From the NCBI RefSeq assembly GCF_001723175.1, contig NC_064651.1:2542001-2606000 (forward strand): DNA of 64,000 bases, written 5' to 3'. Below are positions 57,019-64,000 of the stretch, piece by piece. This stretch comes from Penicillium oxalicum (Eukaryota; Ascomycota; Eurotiomycetes; Eurotiales; Aspergillaceae). Within the stretch, counting starts at the first letter, position 1. The number at the start of each line of letters is the position of its first letter. The notes beneath the pieces were generated by a model. It did no database searches, was not told the DNA's origin, and was given only the letters and a program-made list of their open reading frames with translations. The position numbers were made by a program, and so were the translations under genes.

Positions 57019-58359
57019 ATGCCTTACCCCGAGGAAGCCCAAGGATTCCAGGTTGACGGACCGGAGACCTACACTGAGTTCCACAAGCGCTTTGTGAGTC
57101 TTGTGCCCTGAAAGAAGAGAGAACGGGGACCAACAAGGAAAGCATGGAAGGAGAGGATAGCTGACGAAAGAGTCCTTGCTCTCTGCAGTACAAATTGAAG
57201 CCCTTTGGCGATTATGGTAGGTGGCTTCGTTCCGAACTCAAAGCGATGAGGACCTTTTCCCTATCTAACTCATGTCCAGACGTCGACGTGAAGATTGAAG
57301 CGTGCGGAGTATGTGGCAGTGATGTGCACACAATCAGCGGTGGATGGGGCGAGCAAAAGTTCCCTCTGTGTGTTGGACACGGTATGTAATCACTCAGGCA
57401 TTAACGAGTGCCTTGGAGCCTTCTTCCCAAGTACTCTTCTGGGGAAACAAAATCCACTGATGTCGCTGTGTTGTTCTGTAGAAATTATTGGCCGAGCGAT
57501 TCGTGTAGGCCCCAAGGTCACACTGATCAAAGAGGGCGAACGTGTCGGCGTCGGCGCGCAATCTTACTCCTGCGGCGAGTGCAAGCAATGCCGCAATGAC
57601 AACGAGACCTACTGCCCCGTCATGATGATGGATACCTACGGCTCTGAGTGGCCCGAGACGGGCATCGTCAGCCAAGGTGGGTATTCATCGCATGTACGCA
57701 CCCACGAACACTGGGTCTTCCCGATCCCCGACGCGCTGGAGACCAACACTGTCGCACCGATGCTCTGCGCTGGGCTGACGGCGTACTCACCGTTGGTGCG
57801 CAACGGCGCCGGTCCCGGCAAGAAGGTCGGGATCGTGGGGCTGGGCGGCATCGGGCACTTTGGCATCATGTTTGCCAAGGCGCTGGGAGCAGAGACGTGG
57901 GCGATCTCGCGATCTCGGGCCAAGGAGGCGGACGCTCGCAAGCTGGGAGCGGACGGGTACATCGCGACCGCCGAGGAAGGATGGGAGAAGGATCATCGCT
58001 TCTCCTTTGATCTGATCATCAACTGTGCAAACTCATCCGATGGCTTTGACTTGGCCAAGTATTTGTCCATGATGGATGTGCACGGTCGCTGGGTCAGTGT
58101 GGGATTGCCTGAAGAAGAGGGTCAGGTCATCAAGGCTCAGTCGCTGATTTCAAACGGTGTCTTGATTGGTGCCAGTCACTTGGGATCGCGTCGGGAGATG
58201 CTTGACATGCTGCAGCTGGCAGCGGACAAGGGACTGAAGGGCTGGGTGGAGGAGATTCCAATTAGCGAGGAAGGATTGAAGCAGGCCATGCTGCGGATGA
58301 AGAAGGGTGATGTCCACTACCGGTTTACTCTGACTGGGTACGACAAGGCTTTTGCTTGA
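57019..58359 (+). CDS. zinc-type alcohol dehydrogenase, ADH6/cinnamyl-alcohol-dehydrogenase-like
   Basis: Four exons, 57019-57093, 57189-57216, 57280-57381 and 57482-58359, give 360 residues, the usual length for yeast Adh6/Adh7. The introns (95, 63 and 100 nt) cluster in the first fifth of the gene and one exon is only 28 nt. The catalytic zinc ligands are visible as Cys in ACGVCGSDVH and His in CVGHE; the structural zinc site is SCGECKQCRNDNETYC. The nucleotide fold starts GIVGLGGIGHFGIMFAKALG, and Ser/Arg residues after strand 2 (ISRSRAK) suit NADPH. This family reduces aldehydes such as cinnamaldehydes, furfural and branched-chain aldehydes in the cytosol; the physiological substrate is unknown. 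It lies 1.4 kb from gaaC on the same strand, but I have no evidence of a shared pathway. Confidence 0.88.
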
Positions 58360-59812
58360 ATTGAGCCGGAGCAGTCATGAAGGAAAGCTGAGAGGCGAGA
58401 AAGAATAGACACAGTGATGATTCAACTGATCGAATTGCTTCAAGATGTCCTCGTGCTAGGGTATGAAACTCCAAAAAAAAGATGATACTGGTACCCAGGG
58501 CATCTTTGAGATTCTTCATCGTACGATTTCTAGGCCGGTTTGTAACTTGTCTGGTGAACAAGCAACGACACCGTCTTTCCTTCCGAACAGGACACTAAAA
58601 GTGCTTGCCTCCACTCTTCGACTACGAGCAATTCGAAATTCAACAACCATCCCGTCTTCGCTCTGCGCCCTAGTACGTAGTCATTCACTCAGCTTCTTCC
58701 CGTCCTTCAATTACACTCGTTAGTGTCCTCCTTGTCGGTGTGGGCCGTGGAGAAGTGGATCCATCGGCTGGATCATCCGAAGAGAAAACATGGAGTCCAG
58801 TACAGTCAATGCTGACGAACCAGATCGACGGTATGGGTCCGCCTCATATGGACGTGCTGGAGGCTTGTCTCGTTCAATCTTGAATGTTATTACGAAGATG
58901 ATCACGTCCCCAGCCAAGGCCCTGGAGACTGTGAAGGGCACGTCACCCTGTCAACCTGATGAGCAATCCACAAGACCCGGACAAGTCTTCTGGAAAAGAA
59001 TTTTCAGCCTCCTGGTTTTTCCGACCTGCAACAAAGTTAGCTGGACCGCTGGGTCGAAAGGCCCAAAACCGCCACCGACGCCCGAAGCGTGGGAATCGGT
59101 TGCAGGTACTCAATACCCCCAGCGCCTCCCGGCCAGGCGTTATGCATGAAGTAGCGCTACTTCTCCCGCATGATTTTCCCCCCAGGGTTTGCCGCCCCCG
59201 GACGCTTGGGTGAAGAATTTTTTCTTTGAGTTCTCCGGATCAAATCACTTTGTATAGAGTACACCCCAGTCAAGGCATTTTTCAACGCCACCGTCAAGTC
59301 GCGTGTACCCCCCGCCATTCACCGCCCACGACTCTCGGACCCTTCGAGTTGCCCTTTTGGCTTCGGAGGTCTCCTCGCCCTTATCTTCACGCTTGTCGCC
59401 TGGTCCTCGAACCTTTTTTTTTTCTTCTTCTTTCACGCATTGTTCTTTGTCGGTCGTCTGGTGTTCATCTCGTTTCATTCTTTACGTCTTAATTTCCGTA
59501 CCAGCCTCGGCTCTCGAGGTCTCGTTGGAGTCTCTATCGTCACAGTCTCTTCTTGCATATCAACCGTCGCAATACCCCATTCCAGTCTCACTTTGTCAAC
59601 CCCAAGGCCTCCCTCTACGCAACTATATCGCCTTCGTTGCATTTGACCCTCAACTGAGATACACCAAGATCTGCACGACGACCAGACCTTTCAGTCATTA
59701 CCCACCGCCAAACCTCCAGCGAAAGTTTCGGCGGTTCGGTCATACTCCTGCGGTTCCTCAATAGATCGATCTATTCACCCCCTTTGTGATTACAATCCCC
59801 CTTTGCGTCATC
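58360..59812. other. 1.45-kb intergenic region
   Basis: Contains the promoter and a long pyrimidine-rich leader (59390-59790) of the F-box gene. An ATG-started frame at 58790-59149 (119 codons, beginning MESSTVNADEPDRRYGSASY) is the only sizeable one; I do not recognise it and would not call it a gene on this evidence. Confidence 0.5.
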
Positions 59813-61982
59813 ATGTCGCCTCGAGACAGTACCGTTGGCGCTTCGTCTCGCCGACGCCCATCTTTTTCACTGCGTCAACGCACAAAATCCAGCGCACAGA
59901 CGGTTGCCCTACCACAGGACTTTATATTTGAGAAGTTGCGGAAAGCCTCCCTGGCGGAGACGAGCGATGACTCTGACTCCTCGGCATTTGAAGAGATGGA
60001 GGCATTTCCAGACGCCGTGCCCCGGCGTCGAGCAGCGAAGAGCTTCTCTAGTCTGCGTCACCCGATGGATGGACTCGTCGCGCTGGGCCGCCGTCTGTCG
60101 GTGACCCTGCGCGGGAAGTCCTCAAAGCACAACTTGAACCCCTCGGCAGACGAGCTCCAGACCGAAGACTGTCATTACTATCACACCTCGGTCCAGCCTG
60201 GACACAAGCGCAACACCTTGTCTGGGAGCTGGGGTACTCGTTCCCGGGCCTGGTCGCACGGCCCAAACTCTGGCAGTATCAATCGTCGTCCTTCCCTTAA
60301 TAGTGTGTCCGCTTTGCACGGATTCTACGTCCCCACGGCGCCCATCCTGGTTCCGATTCCTGGACACGGCTTGGAGCCACCGGTGCTTCCGAATGACCGT
60401 TTCGCAGGCGCTGCGGCCCGAGCTGCCGCCGCTGCACAAAATGAGCAGATGGAATTGGCCCGCTTGGAAATGGCCAAGCTCGAGCACGATTTGCTCAAGA
60501 AGACCGAGGCTCGAGTGCCCCAGGATTCAGAAAGTGGCATCGAGATTAATTTGCATGATTCGTCCGAGGTCTTGTCGACGGATCTGAACGTCGTCCGCAT
60601 CGGTATGGAACTGTGCTTTCCTCTCATGTTTTATTACACGTTGCTAATCTGTCTTCACCATAGATCCCGTGTCTTATCTTCCCGCAGAGGTCATGTCACA
60701 TGTGCTCTCGTACCTTGATCCAGCCTCACTGATGGAAGCGGAGTCCGTGTCAAGCGCATGGCATCGGCAGGCGTCTTCCCCGCATGTCTGGAAGTATGCT
60801 TTCCGTGGTTGCTTCCCTCGCCGTCCTGCGAGTGCGACGGCCTCAAAGAAAAAGCAATCCTATGGTGTGGGCAACGCTGCTCCCTATCAAGACTGGAAGC
60901 GGATGTACTTTGTTCGACGTGCGCTTGAGCAGCGTTGGAAAGACGGAAAGGCGGCCGCCATTTATCTTCATGGCCACCAAGACAGCGTTTACTGCGCCCA
61001 ATTCGATGAGGACAAGATCATAACGGGGTCTCGCGACCGAACTATTCGCGTCTGGGATGCCCACTACCCATGGTCTTGCCGCAAGATCATTGGCCCGCCC
61101 CCCAGCGATACGGCACCGACGGGTCCCGTCAACAATCCAGCCCAGCAAGCGACAGGCAAGTCACCTTTTGCAATTATCTGCCCACCGCCCACGCCGGTGG
61201 CGGACATTGCCACGACCACTGACGGCGCGGTCGACTATCACACGGCTTCGATCCTCTGCCTGCGATACGACGAGGAAATCATGGTGACTGGCTCGTCGGA
61301 TTATACTTGCATTGTGTGGGATGTCAAAAATGACTTCCGTCCCATTCGTCGTCTGGAGGCCCACCGTGCAGGTGTCTTGGATGTCTGTTTTGACGACCGA
61401 TACATCGTCTCATGCTCCAAGGACTCCACAGTGTGTGTCTGGGATCGTCAGACGGGCGCGCTTCTGAAGCAATTGGTGGGCCACGAGGGCCCGGTCAATG
61501 CTGTGCAACTCCGCGGCGATCTCGTCGTGTCTGCTAGCGGGGATGGCGTGGCCAAACTCTGGAACGTCGTCAATGGCCACTGTGTGAAAGAATTTGTCAG
61601 CAAGGACCGAGGTCTTGCCTGTGTTGAATTCAGTGACGATGGTCGGACCATCTTGACCGGCGGTAATGATAAGACCATCTATCAATTCGATGCCAACACG
61701 GGGGAGCTGGTTCAGAAATTACATGGCCACAGTGATCTGATTCGTTCTCTCCACCTTGACAGCATGAACAAGCGCATTGTGAGCGGAAGCTACGACATGA
61801 GCGTGAAAGTCTTTGATGCTGAATCTGGCGAGCTTTCCATCGACTTGCCCGGGTGGACGACCAGCTGGATGTTGAACGTTCAGTCGGATTATCGACGTAT
61901 TGTGGCCACCAGTCAAGATGCGCGGGCCGTTATCATTGATTTTGGCTACGGCCTGGATGGCATTGAACTCTTGGAGGCATGA
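59813..61982 (+). CDS. F-box/WD40 repeat protein (SCF ubiquitin-ligase receptor)
   Basis: Two exons, 59813-60602 and 60664-61982 (61-nt intron), give 702 residues. Residues 1-260 are low-complexity and Ser/Arg-rich with an Ala-rich helix (about 200-225). The F-box starts right after the splice (about 267-315): YLPAEVMSHVLSYLDPASLM and VSSAWHRQASSPHVWK. Seven WD40 blades follow, from HGHQDSVYCAQFDEDKIITG through ASILCLRYDEEIMVTGSSDY, AHRAGVLDVCFDDRYIVSCS, GHEGPVNAVQLRGDLVVSAS, GNDKTIYQFD and GHSDLIRSLHLDSMNKRIVS to a degenerate last blade (SDYRRIVATSQDARAVIIDF). A roughly 60-residue Pro/Thr-rich insert separates blades 1 and 2. The F-box binds Skp1 and the propeller recruits phosphorylated substrates, so this should be a substrate adaptor; Met30/Pof1-type proteins share the layout, but the target is not evident. 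The start at 59813 (tcatcATGtcgcc) is preferred over the ATG at 59786. Confidence 0.87.
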
Positions 61983-62725
61983 GTTTTTCACAAAGATTCA
62001 AACAACCCAACTTTTGCTTGATTGGCTTTTTTTTCGCCCTTTGCTCTCATACACCCATCGTCATGTCATTGAGCTATGAGTATTCTTTATTTTTCTCTCT
62101 TTCAGTTTTGTTGCATTTTCTGTCGTTTAAGCGTTCTGTTTTGGGGGAAAGCATCATACACATACACATGGGACTATATGGCGTGGCAATTGCCACAAGT
62201 CAAGAAACAATTGGAAAAACCTGGTGATACAAGGGACACGAAAAATGGCAAACGGCTTGCTCAGGAATATTGCAGCCGACGGATAATTCTTGCTTGGCTA
62301 TTGAGATTCTTGCTAGACTCATACATACTGATTTCACAATAGAGCGATCAATTGGTGTGCAATTGTTAAATGGCCCTTTTCAGAAATACGTAGTATGATT
62401 GTCTCAAAGTCCGTCTGGTAGATACCAGACGCGGCAGTATCACCGGCGGAAAAAAAGATACTCCAACCTCAGGCATCATATTATCTAAGCTTCATGTGAT
62501 TGGTCGTGCGGGTCATTTCTGGCGCCAGCGTGATCCGTGGGTTTTGGCATCAAAACAATCCCAGCGATTTCTCATCAACATTGACCGGCAATTCTTGACA
62601 ACGGGAGACTCTGATTGATTGCGGCTTTTTCTGTGGCTCATAAACCCTTGACCATATTCTTTTCTCTCTTTTCCTGATCTTACTTGTGAAAGACTCCCTA
62701 GCCGCGGCTCATCAACTACCCCACC
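61983..62725. other. intergenic region, promoter of the EB1 gene
   Basis: 3' flank of the F-box gene, T-rich, then the promoter of the next gene. No gene recognised. Confidence 0.5.
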
Positions 62726-64000
62726 ATGGGTGAATCTAGGTAGGTCTGGCCTTTCGCAAACCACACCCCTAGCGACAGCGCTTGATCGAAGACAGTCGAA
62801 CACATTGCTAACTGGAAACTCTGAATAGACAAGAACTCCTGGCGTGGCTGAACAGCCTGCTCCAGTTGAACATCACAAAGATTGAGCAGTGTGGAACTGG
62901 GTACGAGGAATTCCATCACCCCTCTTTGATCGCTCTTCTTTTCCCCCGCTAGCCACCATTTGCGTTTGATGATCGATGGGAATTGGGATCAAACTAGCTT
63001 CATCTTGGGTTTTTTATTGATTGGTCTGGATTAGTGCTGCGCTATGCCAAATCTTTGATTCGATATTCAGTGAGTGGCCCTATAGCCGTGGAATTTGACA
63101 CCAAAAAGAATGGAAGCCTTCTCCACTGAAGGCGGACATTGAAGCAAGAATCAGCCATGCTAATCTCGGGTTTTTCTATTCGCTCAATAGTGGATGTGCC
63201 CATGTCCCGGGTCAAGTTCAACGTGAATAGCGAATATGCATACCTGCAAAACTTCAAAATCCTCCAGAGTACGTTCCGATCGTCCTGTCGCAACTTCGCC
63301 GGCCGAATTCCCCCTTTCCCTCCCCCAAGCAAGCAAGTCGCGCGAGAAATGAGCAGCCATTCTAACACCGGCCGATCTTGTCTTCGCCAATAGATGTCTT
63401 CACCCGTCATCAAATTGTGAAGCCTATTCCCGTCGAGTCCTTGACCAAGTGCCGCATGCAGGATAACCTGGAATTCCTTCAGTGGGTGAAGAAGTACTGG
63501 GATCAGCACTACCCCGGTGGTGACTACGATGCTGTCGGTCGCCGAAAGGCCTCTGGTGCCCCCGCCGGTGCCCCCGCTGCCGCGCCTCGGGCTTCATCCT
63601 CCAGCTCTCGCCGTGGTGTGACGCCCACCACGAGTGTTTCCCGTGCTCCCCGTGTGGCCGCGGCCGCAGGCGGCGGCGCCATGACCGCCGCGCTTCAGCA
63701 AGAAATTGCCACGCAGAAGGAGGCCATCGCCGGTTTGGAGAAGGAGCGTGACTTTTATTTCGCCAAGCTGCGCGACATTGAGCTTCTTCTGCAGACCGCG
63801 ATTGAGGAGAACCCCGAGATTGAGAAGGAGGAGGATACACTAGTCAAGCATATCCAGGGTATTCTGTATTCGACCGAGGTATGACCCGCTGGAAGAGGGG
63901 GAGATACCATGAAAATTTGTCTATTTTACGCCAATTGGAGACCATTCGGCTGACCAGGTTTGACTTTAGGATGGATTTGAAATTCCTGCCGAGGACGAGG
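62726..64000 (+). CDS. EB1/Bim1/Mal3 microtubule plus-end protein, 3' end outside the window
   Basis: Six exons in the window: 62726-62739, 62829-62900, 63035-63069, 63191-63268, 63394-63878 and 63970 onward (introns 89, 134, 121, 125 and 91 nt); 228 residues precede the last visible intron. The calponin-homology domain is spread over the small first exons: MGESRQELLAWLNSLLQLNI, GAALCQIFDSIFMDVPMSRV, KFNVNSEYAYLQNFKILQN and RMQDNLEFLQWVKKYWDQHY. A Ser/Ala/Pro-rich linker follows (about 125-165), then the EB1 dimerisation coiled coil (ALQQEIATQKEAIAGLEKER, DFYFAKLRDIELLLQTAIEE) and LVKHIQGILYSTEDGF. EB1 proteins track growing microtubule ends and recruit partners through the C-terminal domain; the family is universal in eukaryotes. 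The many introns, one exon of only 14 nt, contrast with the other genes here. The acidic tail lies beyond base 64000. Confidence 0.93.

Noticed and set aside
58790..59149. 119-codon plus-strand frame starting MESSTVNADEPDRRYG
   Set aside because: No recognised homologue or domain and no splice or neighbour support; could be a small gene but cannot be supported.

Overview
The window is nuclear DNA of a filamentous ascomycete, most likely an Aspergillaceae (Aspergillus/Penicillium-type). The evidence is short introns (47-280 nt) with GTRNGT...CTRAY...YAG signals, pyrimidine-rich promoters with C tracts, and family content: a Eurotiales-like PacC, an EB1 protein, Zn(II)2Cys6 factors and the gaaA/gaaC pair. 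No ribosomal RNA gene, tRNA gene, CRISPR array or intact transposon was recognised. Coordinates of spliced genes are my own splice-site reconstructions and have not been tested against RNA.

Left part (1-24 kb), gene-poor and partly decayed: the 3' end of an APH-family (aminoglycoside/choline-kinase-like) gene; an unrecognised gene with a weak RecA-fold look (958-2052); an Spp1-like PHD protein of the Set1/COMPASS complex fused to an APH domain that has lost its catalytic residues (2379-4947); a 4.6-kb gap; an intact APH-family phosphotransferase (9586-10725); a Fungal_trans_2-like regulator without a zinc cluster (13489-15525); an MFS sugar transporter (17249-19144); then a degraded Zn(II)2Cys6 factor (about 21426-22560) and a degraded DHA1-type MFS transporter (23447-24123).

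Middle part (27-44 kb), regulators with long promoters: an Asg1/Hal9-type Zn(II)2Cys6 factor (27394-30871), a membrane-anchored prolyl 4-hydroxylase-like dioxygenase (32045-33157), the alkaline-pH regulator pacC (36148-38444) behind a 3-kb upstream region rich in its own GCCAAG site, and a forkhead/FHA factor (41654-44006).

Right part (44-64 kb), gene-dense: a TENA/THI-4 protein, a DEDDh RNase H-fold protein, an ING-family PHD protein, the divergent pair gaaA/gaaC (D-galacturonate reductase and 2-keto-3-deoxy-L-galactonate aldolase) with a perfect galacturonate-responsive element between them, an ADH6-like zinc alcohol dehydrogenase, an F-box/WD40 protein, and the 5' part of an EB1/Bim1 microtubule plus-end gene cut by the window end.

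Two themes stand out. First, six reading frames (the partial gene at 1-354, the gene at 958, pacC, the forkhead gene twice, and gaaA) are each broken by an apparent single-base loss, nearly always in a short G/C run. Restoring one base gives continuous proteins whose splice phases then agree, so base-calling or assembly error is the leading explanation; a real pacC truncation would matter biologically. Second, the intergenic DNA carries unusually long G/C tracts, up to 22 G. The best candidates for new biology are the COMPASS-PHD/pseudokinase fusion and the dense self-site cluster upstream of pacC.
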